A stretch of DNA of 64,000 nucleotides from assembly GCF_000190435.1 (NCBI RefSeq), contig NC_015152.1, positions 1,494,458-1,558,457 on the forward strand, in the 5' to 3' direction. The notes below the pieces were generated by a model. It did no database searches. It was not told the DNA's origin and was given only the letters and a program-made list of their open reading frames with translations. Of the stretch, positions 16,306-24,645 are shown piece after piece; position 1 is the stretch's first letter; every line of letters begins with the position of its first letter. The position numbers and the translations under genes are program-made. This DNA comes from Sphaerochaeta globosa str. Buddy (GTDB lineage Bacteria; Spirochaetota; Spirochaetia; Sphaerochaetales; Sphaerochaetaceae).

Positions 16306-19250
16306 ATCTTCTCACTGCTTTCCAGCTTGCGGGCGATTTCCTCGGTTTCTACAACCTCAAGAATATCACCAACATGCAGGTCGTTGAAGTTTTCAAGACC
16401 AACACCACACTCGAAGCCTTCGGCAACTTCCTTGGCATCGTCCTTGAACCGCTTCAGGCTCGTAATCTTGACCATTGTGCTGTTGAGCTGAATGGAATCT
16501 CTAATGACCCTGACCAGGCTGTTACGCTTGATCTTGCCCTTGGTAACCATACAACCGGCAATTGTTCCGACTCTGGGCACCTTGAAGGTATCGCGAACCT
16601 CAACCGTACCAATCTCAACCTCACGCAATTCGGGACTCAACATGCCTTCCATTGCCAAGCGGATATCATCCACCACATCATAAATGATGTTGTACTTGCG
16701 GATTTCAATCTTCTCCTGGTCTGCCAAAGCCTGTGCACGGGGCGTAGGCCTCACGTTGAAGCCGATAACCAGAGCATCAGAGGCACTTGCCAAGGTCACA
16801 TCGCTTTCGATGATCGCACCGGCACTTGCACGGATGACATTGAGATGAATCTCATTATTGGAGAGCTTCTCAAGAGAACCTTGCAACGCTTCCACAGAGC
16901 CCTGTACGTCACCCTTGATGATGACATTGAACTCCTGAATGGCGCCTTCCTTGATCTTCGTATACAGATTGTCAAGGGTGACCTTCTTCACATTACGGCT
17001 ATCTCCAAGTCTTTCCAATTCTTGACGCTTTGTACCAACCTGGCGAGCCTGACGTTCGTCCTCAGTTACCTGGAACGGATCACCTGCACCGGGAATGTCA
17101 CTCAAACCGATAATTTCGACGGGAGTGGAAGGACCAGCTATATCAATCTTCCGGCCTTTATCATCAAACATTGCTCTTACTCTACCGGGATAAATACCGG
17201 CAACATAGTAATCACCCTGTCTGAGTGTTCCTCTCTCGATCAAAACAGATGCAACAATACCACGTCCTTGATCAATGCGGCTCTCAATGACTTTACCTTC
17301 AGCCCTACAACCTGCATTGGCTTTCAGTTCCAGCATCTCCGCCTGTAACAGAACAGTATCCAGCAGCTCATCAATACCAATTTTCTTAAGTGCAGAAATT
17401 TGGCAATACAACGTCTGTCCACCCCACTCTTCGGGCATCAATCCCAAATCAGAGAGCTGTTGCATGACACGTTCAGGCTTGGCCTCAGGAAGGTCACATT
17501 TGTTGATGGCTACAATAATGGGAACATTGGCAGCCCTTGCGTGGTCAATTGCCTCACGCGTTTGGGGCATGACACCGTCATTGGCAGCAACTACCAGAAT
17601 GACAATATCAGTCACCTGAGCACCGCGGGCTCGCATCATGGAGAATGCTGCGTGACCCGGAGTATCGAGGAATACGACTTCACCCTTGCCAGGAAGATTC
17701 ACCTTGTAGGCACCGATGTGCTGGGTAATACCGCCGAACTCACCTTCTGCTACCTTGGTGGACCGAATGGCATCGAGCAGTTTGGTCTTACCATGGTCAA
17801 CGTGGCCCATTACCGTAACAATCGGGGCGCGATCGACCAAATTATCTTCACTGTCAGGATCACTGGCAATCAAGGTCTCGTCATACAAGGAAACAAGGTG
17901 TACCTGACAGTTGTATTCACCGCAGATAATTTCAGCTGTTTCGTAATCAATCTGTTGGTTGATAGTGACCATCATTCCCATTTTGAACAATTTGGCGATG
18001 ATTTCACTAGCCTTCAGATTCATCTTCTTCGCAAGATCACTGACACTGATGACTTCCATCATATCAACAGTCTTGGGTACTGATGCCAACTTGGCAGCTG
18101 CTTGTTCCTTACGTCGCTGAATAAGGAATTCTTTTTCCTCTTCAGCATTACGTTTCTTATACGAAGCTTGGTCTTTCTTTTTGGTAAAAGTCTTCTTGGG
18201 GGTACGCTGATTCAGTGTATCCATGTCCTGAGAGCCGGGGGCTCCACCAGGTCTTTGACCTACGCCGCCGGGACGCTGACCGAATGGAGGCCTTCCGCCA
18301 CCACCGCCCTGCGGCCTGAAACCACCGGGACCAGAAGGTCTCTGACCGGGTGCTCCACCAGCAGGACGACCCTGATACGGAGGTCGACTCTGGAATCCAC
18401 CTTGACGAGGAGGTTGCGTTCCCTGATAGGGAGTTGAAGGACGGGGGTTCTGACCCTGGTACCCTTGGCTTGAGGGATAACCCTGTCCCTGAGGACGAGG
18501 ATTCTGACCCTGATAGCCTTGTCCTTGCGGACGGGGATTCTGGCCTTGATAGCCTTGGCCTTGCGGACGAGGATTTTGCCCCTGATAACCCTGACTGGCG
18601 GGATAGCCCTGTCCCTGCGGACGGGGGTTCTGTCCCTGATAGCCTTGGCTGACAGGTGCGCCTTGTCCTTGCGGTCGAGGATTCTGTCCCTGATAACCGG
18701 ATGTAGGACGAGTGCCCTGATACGCAGGACGTGTTCCTGGTGCAGGACGACCGCCTACCGTACCGGCAATACGAGGTCCGCTTGAAGGAACAGGAGTCTG
18801 CACTGCTGAAGCATCAGGTGCACGATTCTGTAGCTCTGCATGATCCTTGACCGTAAGTCCCTGATTGGGCACCGGCGGAAGATTGGTGGGCCTGATCACA
18901 ACAGGACCGTTATGCAACGGGGATGCAGTAAGTTTGTCTGTTGAAGGACGCGGCGTTCTACGCACTCCACCTAAGCGATGCTGTGCGCCTTGTTTGTCAT
19001 GAGATTTGGTGTTTTCTTCTGATTTAGGTGCCTCAACGGCGTTATCAGATGTACTCAGTTCCGTTTCACTTTTAGGCTGAGGTTTTACCACCACCACTTT
19101 TTTCTTTACTACCACGACCCGACGTTTTTCCGGGGCTTTAGGTTTTGTATCCTGTTCCTTGGCGGGGCTCTTCGGCTCTTCCTTCTGCTCTGAGGGAGTT
19201 ACTACATGCTTGATCAACGTTGCTTTAGGCTTATTATTCTCTTCCGTCAT
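16302..19250 (-). CDS. infB: Translation initiation factor IF-2 with repetitive N-terminus
   Basis: IF2 is the GTPase that places initiator tRNA on the 30S subunit and promotes subunit joining. The conserved part begins near residue 395 (IF2[20 protein letters not shown]), with G1 GHVDHGKT (482-489), G2 [11 protein letters not shown]3 DTPGH, G4 NKCD and G5 SALKK, followed by domains II-IV. Residues 1-390 are disordered: a Lys/Val-rich block ([14 protein letters not shown]), then a Gln/Gly/Pro/Arg-rich segment with six copies of YQGQNPRP (186-271), then a Gly/Arg/Pro tail. At 982 residues it is longer than most IF2 proteins. GAGG precedes the ATG. Confidence 0.97.
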   Translation of the reverse strand: MTEENNKPKATLIKHVVTPSEQKEEPKSPAKEQDTKPKAPEKRRVVVVKKKVVVVKPQPKSETELSTSDNAVEAPKSEENTKSHDKQGAQHRLGGVRRTPRPSTDKLTASPLHNGPVVIRPTNLPPVPNQGLTVKDHAELQNRAPDASAVQTPVPSSGPRIAGTVGGRPAPGTRPAYQGTRPTSGYQGQNPRPQGQGAPVSQGYQGQNPRPQGQGYPASQGYQGQNPRPQGQGYQGQNPRPQGQGYQGQNPRPQGQGYPSSQGYQGQNPRPSTPYQGTQPPRQGGFQSRPPYQGRPAGGAPGQRPSGPGGFRPQGGGGGRPPFGQRPGGVGQRPGGAPGSQDMDTLNQRTPKKTFTKKKDQASYKKRNAEEEKEFLIQRRKEQAAAKLASVPKTVDMMEVISVSDLAKKMNLKASEIIAKLFKMGMMVTINQQIDYETAEIICGEYNCQVHLVSLYDETLIASDPDSEDNLVDRAPIVTVMGHVDHGKTKLLDAIRSTKVAEGEFGGITQHIGAYKVNLPGKGEVVFLDTPGHAAFSMMRARGAQVTDIVILVVAANDGVMPQTREAIDHARAANVPIIVAINKCDLPEAKPERVMQQLSDLGLMPEEWGGQTLYCQISALKKIGIDELLDTVLLQAEMLELKANAGCRAEGKVIESRIDQGRGIVASVLIERGTLRQGDYYVAGIYPGRVRAMFDDKGRKIDIAGPSTPVEIIGLSDIPGAGDPFQVTEDERQARQVGTKRQELERLGDSRNVKKVTLDNLYTKIKEGAIQEFNVIIKGDVQGSVEALQGSLEKLSNNEIHLNVIRASAGAIIESDVTLASASDALVIGFNVRPTPRAQALADQEKIEIRKYNIIYDVVDDIRLAMEGMLSPELREVEIGTVEVRDTFKVPRVGTIAGCMVTKGKIKRNSLVRVIRDSIQLNSTMVKITSLKRFKDDAKEVAEGFECGVGLENFNDLHVGDILEVVETEEIARKLESSEKI
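18438..18695 (-). repeat. Tandem coding repeat in infB ([12 protein letters not shown] units)
   Basis: Six copies of the octapeptide YQGQNPRP start at IF2 residues 186, 204, 222, 234, 246 and 264. Spacing alternates between 12 and 18 residues, the longer ones carrying a [12 protein letters not shown] insert. The repeat is visible at the nucleotide level, with near-identical 36- and 54-nt units, so copy number may vary between strains. Confidence 0.9.
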
Positions 19251-19269
19251 TATTTCCTCTTGGATGGTT

Positions 19270-20763
19270 TTACTCTACCTCAAATGCCAGACCTGTTCCA
19301 CAGCTTGGGCACACGGTCATATCCATGGTGATGGAGGCACCACAATTGGGGCAGACATACTCGGTCTCTCCATCCTCTTCGTCCTCAACAATATCGACAT
19401 ATTCGTTGATGGTGTCCTTGATTGCGATAATCTCTTCTTCACTCAAATCGCCGAACCCAGTCAAGTCCTCATCGCTAAGGTTGATGAATTCTTCAACACT
19501 ATACACGTCATGGAACTGTAGTTTCTTAAGAAGCATGGAATCGAGAGGGAGTTCAGAGAGTGCAATCTCATCCTCATCGACAAACGTTTCAACTTCAGAC
19601 TCAACAGCAACCTCAGTATTTTCAAACTCGAGTTGGGGCAATGCTTCCTCAAACACAGGTTCTCCAGTACCGAAAAAGCTTTCTGCCTTGAAACGTGCTT
19701 CCTTGGCGATATCCATCTCATCGAACTGTGACTGAGTCTTCACATCAATCATCCAGTCGACCAGTTTATTTGCCAGGCGGACATTCAGTCCCTGCTTGCC
19801 GATAGCCAGAGAGAGCTGGGTATCCTCAACGATGGCTACTGCATGATAGATATTTTTATCAAGCACCACGACATCCTTGACTTGGGCAGGTGAAAGAGCA
19901 TTGCGAATATAGTTTACTGGATTGGTGTCATAGCGCAGGATATCGATTTTCTCTCCCTCTATCTCACTCATGATAGTCTGTATTCGATTTCCCTTCAACC
20001 CAACACAAGCTCCCACAGGATCGATATCGTCGTTGCGGCTCGCTACTGCAACCTTGGTACGATAGCCTGCCTCACGAACAATCTTGATGATGTCAATCTG
20101 GTTCTGGGCAATTTCAGGTACTTCGACCTCGAAAAGCTTTCGGATCAAATCAGGGCTGGTTCTGGAGAGTACAACACGCAAACCGCGTTCAGCTTTTTCA
20201 ACCTTCTCAACATAGCACTTGATCTTGTCGTTGCTGCCATAACTTTCACGGCTGGATTGGTTTCTTCTCGGAAGCAAACCCTCGGTAGTACCGATATCCA
20301 CATAAATGTCCCCGTTTGGAAGCTGACGGCGGTAGTATCCGATAATCAACTGGCCTTCCTTGGCCTTGTATTCACTATAGAGCGTGTCCTTCTGGATATC
20401 CCTGAAGCTCTGGTGTGCACGCTGTTTCGCACTCTGGACACTGATACGGTCGAAATCCTTGAGATCTACAGGAATAAGCAGCTCGTCGCCGATCTCACAA
20501 TCCTCGTGAATCTCTTTTGCTTCACTGAGGGGAATCTCTGTCACCTCATTATACCAGTTATCGTCATCAACAATTTTCCTGCGGCTGGCAAGTTCGACAG
20601 ACAGGAAGTCTTCACTGAATTCAATGACGGCATTCTCATCGGTACCGAATTTTCGTTTGTACGCTGCACGAAGTATGTCCTCGATAGTGCTGATAACCAG
20701 CTCTTCGGAAATGTTCTTTTCCGCTACCATACTCCGGATAGCGTCACCAATTTCAGTTGCCAT
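19270..20763 (-). CDS. nusA: Transcription factor NusA with C-terminal zinc ribbon
   Basis: NusA modulates RNA polymerase pausing, termination and antitermination. The N-terminal domain, S1 (IIGYYRRQLPNGDIYVDIG, EGLLPRRNQS) and two KH domains (VGACVGLKGNRIQTI; LSLAIGKQGLNVRLA) are intact. After KH2 comes an acidic linker and a helix-hairpin-like stretch (VEEFINLSDEDLTGFGDLSEEE) resembling one AR repeat. The last ~30 residues read CPNCG...CPSCG, a zinc ribbon not found in most NusA proteins. GGAGG lies 9 nt before the ATG. It overlaps rimP by 11 nt. NusA commonly regulates its own operon; a leader terminator upstream of rimP offers a route. Confidence 0.96.
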   Translation of the reverse strand: MATEIGDAIRSMVAEKNISEELVISTIEDILRAAYKRKFGTDENAVIEFSEDFLSVELASRRKIVDDDNWYNEVTEIPLSEAKEIHEDCEIGDELLIPVDLKDFDRISVQSAKQRAHQSFRDIQKDTLYSEYKAKEGQLIIGYYRRQLPNGDIYVDIGTTEGLLPRRNQSSRESYGSNDKIKCYVEKVEKAERGLRVVLSRTSPDLIRKLFEVEVPEIAQNQIDIIKIVREAGYRTKVAVASRNDDIDPVGACVGLKGNRIQTIMSEIEGEKIDILRYDTNPVNYIRNALSPAQVKDVVVLDKNIYHAVAIVEDTQLSLAIGKQGLNVRLANKLVDWMIDVKTQSQFDEMDIAKEARFKAESFFGTGEPVFEEALPQLEFENTEVAVESEVETFVDEDEIALSELPLDSMLLKKLQFHDVYSVEEFINLSDEDLTGFGDLSEEEIIAIKDTINEYVDIVEDEEDGETEYVCPNCGASITMDMTVCPSCGTGLAFEVE

Positions 20764-21253
20764 GTGAATCGTCCTCCCATCTATAGTCGAGCTTTGCCTT
20801 CTGAATCACAGAAAACTCTACAGACATAGTGTCAATCATCTCTTTTTCATCCTCAATATATACCTGTGCGAGCTGAACGGTCTTTTCATCGGCCTGTGTG
20901 ATAATTCCACTGACCCAAGCTTCCTTGCTCGTATCATAAACCCTGGCCCGCTTGCCCGTAAACAAGCTGAACTCATACACATCCTTGAAGGTGCGTTGCA
21001 GTCCCGGGGTACTTACTTCCAACTGCAAATCACGTTCACCTAGCTGGAGTTCCATGCGGGGATACGCAAGGCGGTATACCTTGGCACAGTGATCAATGCT
21101 CACTTCAGTTTCTTTTGCGACTATCACCATGGTAACGATGACACTGTTTCCCCGATCGACGCGATTGATTTCAACCAAAGCAATCCCCATCGCATTAAGC
21201 AGTGGTTCATACTCCATAAACAATTTGTTTTTCTGTATTCCTGTTGCTAACAT
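20753..21253 (-). CDS. rimP: Ribosome maturation factor RimP
   Basis: RimP assists 30S assembly. The 166 residues include the family signatures GIALVEINRVDRGN in the N-terminal half, LEVSTPGLQRTF (usually LEVSSPGLDRPL) in the middle, and an Sm-like C-terminal part (FTGKRARVYDTS). AGGAA lies about 6 nt before the ATG. First gene of the rimP-nusA-infB operon, behind a strong promoter and a terminator-like leader hairpin. Confidence 0.92.
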   Translation of the reverse strand: MLATGIQKNKLFMEYEPLLNAMGIALVEINRVDRGNSVIVTMVIVAKETEVSIDHCAKVYRLAYPRMELQLGERDLQLEVSTPGLQRTFKDVYEFSLFTGKRARVYDTSKEAWVSGIITQADEKTVQLAQVYIEDEKEMIDTMSVEFSVIQKAKLDYRWEDDSHGN

Positions 21254-21275
21254 AGTATTCCTAAAAAAAATTCAT

Positions 21276-21305
21276 AAAAAAGGGATACGCCTGCCGGCGA
21301 TCCCC
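21276..21305 (-). terminator. Intrinsic terminator in the rimP-nusA leader (candidate attenuator)
   Basis: On the minus strand GGGAT-CGCC pairs with GGCG-ATCCC around a GGCA loop with one bulged base, followed directly by TTTTTT. It lies about 20-50 nt downstream of the predicted rimP transcription start, inside the leader. It could also serve as the end of the upstream comF transcript. Confidence 0.75.
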
Positions 21306-21330
21306 CAATAATCAAACATATCCTGCTTTG

Positions 21331-21359
21331 ATAGTACGCACTTGCTCTACTTTTGTCAA
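21331..21359 (-). promoter_or_regulatory. Near-consensus sigma-70 promoter of the rimP-nusA-infB operon
   Basis: On the minus strand TTGACA (21354-21359), a 17-nt spacer and TACTAT (21331-21336). Predicted start near 21324, giving a leader of about 70 nt. Confidence 0.75.
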
Positions 21360-21372
21360 CTACAGCACCGTT

Positions 21373-22023
21373 TTACGCACGTGCGATGACACAAATAGAT
21401 GCCTGGACTGAAAATTCGGTGTAAAGTAGCTCTTGTGCCCTTTTGCATGTATTGCCTGTAGTATAGATATCATCAAGAATAAGGAATGTTCTGTTCTGCA
21501 ATAGCAACTTTTGCATCTGTTTCGCAGCTCTCTTTCTTATTTCCAGGTTGCTGGTTTGTTGTCTTTGACTGCGGGACAGTACAGTATAAAGAGAATTGGC
21601 TTTTTGCCTGAACAAATGAATTGACTGAAGATTGAGTCGTTTTCCGAGTATAGCCGTAACAAGGGCCATGTGGTCAAAACCCAGGGAACGTTTGCCAGAT
21701 CTTGAGGAAGGAATTGGAATCAGAACAGGATGGTCAAAGCTCTGTAGCATAGATTCGAATAAACCGGAGAGTACTACACTGGCCATAATCTTGCCGGCAT
21801 GCTTGTACTCGGTAAGCAAGTGTTCGAGAATCCCATCATAAAACCCATAGGAAAGCAAGGCCTTCTGACAGAAATCACATCCATAGATAGGATCAAGGAC
21901 CGGCTTTCCACAGGTGGGACATTTGAGAGCATAGAAGGTTGTGAACGAAGACGCAGCAAGCTCTGCACTACATGTTGGGCAAAGCAGCGAATCTGAAAGA
22001 CTATTGCATGATAGGCACCACAT
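21373..22023 (-). CDS. comF: ComF family protein (zinc-finger phosphoribosyltransferase fold)
   Basis: ComF-type proteins take part in DNA uptake in competent bacteria and have a broader poorly known role elsewhere. The N-terminus carries two Cys-pair zinc motifs (CLSCN...CPTC; CPTCG...CDFC), followed by a type I phosphoribosyltransferase fold with IPIPSS..GKRSLGFDHM and the PRPP loop FLILDDIYTTGNT. The 216-residue length is normal. It starts 22 nt after the mutS stop with no obvious Shine-Dalgarno at standard spacing. No other competence genes are in the window. Confidence 0.88.
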   Translation of the reverse strand: MWCLSCNSLSDSLLCPTCSAELAASSFTTFYALKCPTCGKPVLDPIYGCDFCQKALLSYGFYDGILEHLLTEYKHAGKIMASVVLSGLFESMLQSFDHPVLIPIPSSRSGKRSLGFDHMALVTAILGKRLNLQSIHLFRQKANSLYTVLSRSQRQQTSNLEIRKRAAKQMQKLLLQNRTFLILDDIYTTGNTCKRAQELLYTEFSVQASICVIARA

Positions 22024-22045
22024 ACCCAGGAAGGGAAAACCCCTG

Positions 22046-24643
22046 TCATTTTGCTTGCAGTTTTTCCTGGAGCGTCTTGAGAAACAACAAGGCCTGTAGC
22101 GGGGATGACTGTTCTATGGAAAACGAACGTAGTTGATACAGAATCTCTTGTTCCGTCTCATCGTACAACACCTGTTGTGCCGATTCATCACCTATCGCAC
22201 TGAACAAATCGGGTTGGATGGATCCAAGATCATACTCAGCAAAGTGTTGCTTCTGGAAGGTGCGGGCATGGGCTAATACTTCCCTGCCTATTCCCGCCAT
22301 CCGTGCAACGTTGAGTCCGTAGGAAGAGTTTGCAATGCCCTCAATAACCCTACGAAGGAATCGAACCTGACCTCCCATCTCTGAAACTTGCAATGTAAGC
22401 AACTGGAGGGCTGAGGTATCGATTCTTGCAAGTTCGTGATAATGCGTTGCAAATAATGCTTTAGCCTGCATGCCCAGCAATTGCTGCATGATTGCATAGG
22501 CGATGGACATACCATCCTGGGTGCTTGTTCCCCTTCCCAATTCATCGACGATGACCAGTGAATTTCGAGTGGCGGTGCGCAGGATATGGGCTGCTTCCTG
22601 CATCTCAACCAAGAATGTGGACTCTCCGCGTGCAAGGTTGTCGCTAGCACCCACCCTGCAATACAATTTGTCCACAATACCAAGCCGGGCCTTTGTAGCG
22701 GGAACATAACTGCCGATTTGACTGAGAATAACCAAGAGTGCGGTCTGTCTGAGAAAAGTGGACTTTCCGGCCATATTAGGGCCTGTTATCAGGCAAAAAC
22801 GTTTTCCGGTACTGCTGATGGTCAAATCATTTGCAATAAACTGACCGGTACCGAGGTGTTGCTCAACCACCGGGTGCCTACCCCCCTCAAACTCCAATAC
22901 ATCCTCATCGGTAAATGTTGGTTTGCAGTAGGAATGTGTAATGGCAGTTGAAGCAAAACTTTGCAGGCAGTCAAGTTCGCTGAGGAAACGGCTGATCGCC
23001 AGCAGAGCTTGCTGATGGTTCATCACCTCCTCCACCAACGATTCATAGACCTGTCGTTCCCGTTTTTCAGCCTCGAAGGCACTGGCGAGGATTTTTTGTT
23101 CACAGGCAATGAGCTCATCGCTGGTAAATCGTTCCGCATTGACCAGGGTTTGTTTCCGGTAAAATGTGGAAGGAACCTTTTCGGCCTGATTTTTCGAGAC
23201 TTCAATAAAATGGCCAAGGATTTTGTTCGAGGAAAGGCGTAGTGTGGTAATACCGGTTTCCTGCCGAACCTTATCCAGATACACATCCAATATTGCCTTG
23301 CCACCACCTTTGATGGATCTCAAGGTATCGAGCTCGGCATCAAAACCGGTTACAATGACTTTACCTTCTTCAAATGGTCCTTGATGATCATCAGAGATGC
23401 CGTCGGCAATGCTTTTTGCCATGATGGCCAAGGATGAAAGAGTTTGTTCACAAAGGGCATCCCCGAGAAGCGGATGGTACCTGTCATCCACCAGATTGAA
23501 AAAGGCACGGACGGTTTGGCTGATACCCACCAAGTCTTTGGGCAAATGGCGGTGCATGACCAGCCGGCTCGAAAGACGCTGCAAATCCAGCACCATCTTC
23601 AAGTGCGACCGCACACGGGCAAGTTCATCACGATCTTCACATAATAGGGTAACCCAGCTCTGACGGAATCGGATGCGTTCCCTATCAGTCAAGGGACTGG
23701 CTATCCATTGTTTGAGAAGACGTGCTCCCATGCTGGTCAATGTTGCATTGATGGAGGAAAAGAGCGTGTATTTTTCAGTACCATCTGCAAGATTGGCTAA
23801 TAATTCCAGACTCTTTCGGCTCGCTTCATCAATGTGAAGGTACTCGGATTCAGAAACTAGCGTGTACCCTTCTATCTGGTTGAGACTGGTTTTAGCCGTC
23901 TCTTTGAGGTACCACAGAAGAGCTCCCGCACTACTGAGCATAGGATTTTTATTCTCCAAGCCAAAGGCTTTCAGAGATGTGGATCCAATGTGGTTGCAAA
24001 GTCGCGTGTATCCTTCAGAAATGGAGAAATGCCAGGAGGGCAGTTTTGTAACCATGGCGGGATGAGCGTCTATGAGGGATTGGAAATCCTGATACAAAAA
24101 GTAATCGTCTTCATTGACCAAAATTTCACGAGGATTGACCTGCTGCAAAACACTGAGCAGCATCGCATACCGACTGTCCTTCTCAACCATGCGCAGGAAA
24201 AACTGCCCACTGGTAATGTCTGCATAACTGATTGATAGCCCTTGTTTTTGAAACGAGAGGCTTACTACAAAACTGTCACGGTTTGCTTCAAGAAAGTCCT
24301 CTTCCACTACCGTTGCAGGGGTGACAACTTGCACCACCTCACGCTTTGCCAGTTGCCGACCACCCTCAGGCAGTTCCGTCTGTTCACAGATGGCAATTTT
24401 CTTGCCGGCCTCCAACAGACGTTTGATATATACCTTTGCCGCATGATAAGGAATACCGCACATCGGCTGGCCATTCCGCTTGGTCAACGTAAGGTTGAGA
24501 AGACGGGAAACCTCAACAGCATCCTGTTCGAACATCTCATAGAAATCACCGAGACGAAAGAAGAGGATGGTCTGCTGATGCTGCTCCTTGATCTGACGGT
24601 ATTGTACCATCATAGGAGTCAATTTCTCTGCTTCTGTTTCCAT
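22046..24643 (-). CDS. mutS: DNA mismatch repair protein MutS
   Basis: MutS recognises mismatches and starts repair with MutL. Visible are the mismatch-contact motif GDFYEMF (Phe-X-Glu) near residue 32, the connector and lever domains, the Walker A loop GPNMAGKST near residue 620, and the downstream ATPase motifs VDELGRGTST and ATHYHEL. The 865-residue length is typical. The ATG comes 2 nt after the bamA stop and lacks its own Shine-Dalgarno, suggesting coupling. Confidence 0.97.
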   Translation of the reverse strand: METEAEKLTPMMVQYRQIKEQHQQTILFFRLGDFYEMFEQDAVEVSRLLNLTLTKRNGQPMCGIPYHAAKVYIKRLLEAGKKIAICEQTELPEGGRQLAKREVVQVVTPATVVEEDFLEANRDSFVVSLSFQKQGLSISYADITSGQFFLRMVEKDSRYAMLLSVLQQVNPREILVNEDDYFLYQDFQSLIDAHPAMVTKLPSWHFSISEGYTRLCNHIGSTSLKAFGLENKNPMLSSAGALLWYLKETAKTSLNQIEGYTLVSESEYLHIDEASRKSLELLANLADGTEKYTLFSSINATLTSMGARLLKQWIASPLTDRERIRFRQSWVTLLCEDRDELARVRSHLKMVLDLQRLSSRLVMHRHLPKDLVGISQTVRAFFNLVDDRYHPLLGDALCEQTLSSLAIMAKSIADGISDDHQGPFEEGKVIVTGFDAELDTLRSIKGGGKAILDVYLDKVRQETGITTLRLSSNKILGHFIEVSKNQAEKVPSTFYRKQTLVNAERFTSDELIACEQKILASAFEAEKRERQVYESLVEEVMNHQQALLAISRFLSELDCLQSFASTAITHSYCKPTFTDEDVLEFEGGRHPVVEQHLGTGQFIANDLTISSTGKRFCLITGPNMAGKSTFLRQTALLVILSQIGSYVPATKARLGIVDKLYCRVGASDNLARGESTFLVEMQEAAHILRTATRNSLVIVDELGRGTSTQDGMSIAYAIMQQLLGMQAKALFATHYHELARIDTSALQLLTLQVSEMGGQVRFLRRVIEGIANSSYGLNVARMAGIGREVLAHARTFQKQHFAEYDLGSIQPDLFSAIGDESAQQVLYDETEQEILYQLRSFSIEQSSPLQALLFLKTLQEKLQAK

Positions 24644-24645
24644 GC

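Noticed and set aside
16272-17348. A 358-codon plus-strand frame opposite infB
   Set aside because: Antisense to the IF2 GTPase region; it has no recognisable domain and arises from codon use in infB.
18438-18695. Possible CRISPR-like or tandem DNA repeat
   Set aside because: The units are in frame within infB, have no variable spacers and encode the YQGQNPRP peptide repeat.
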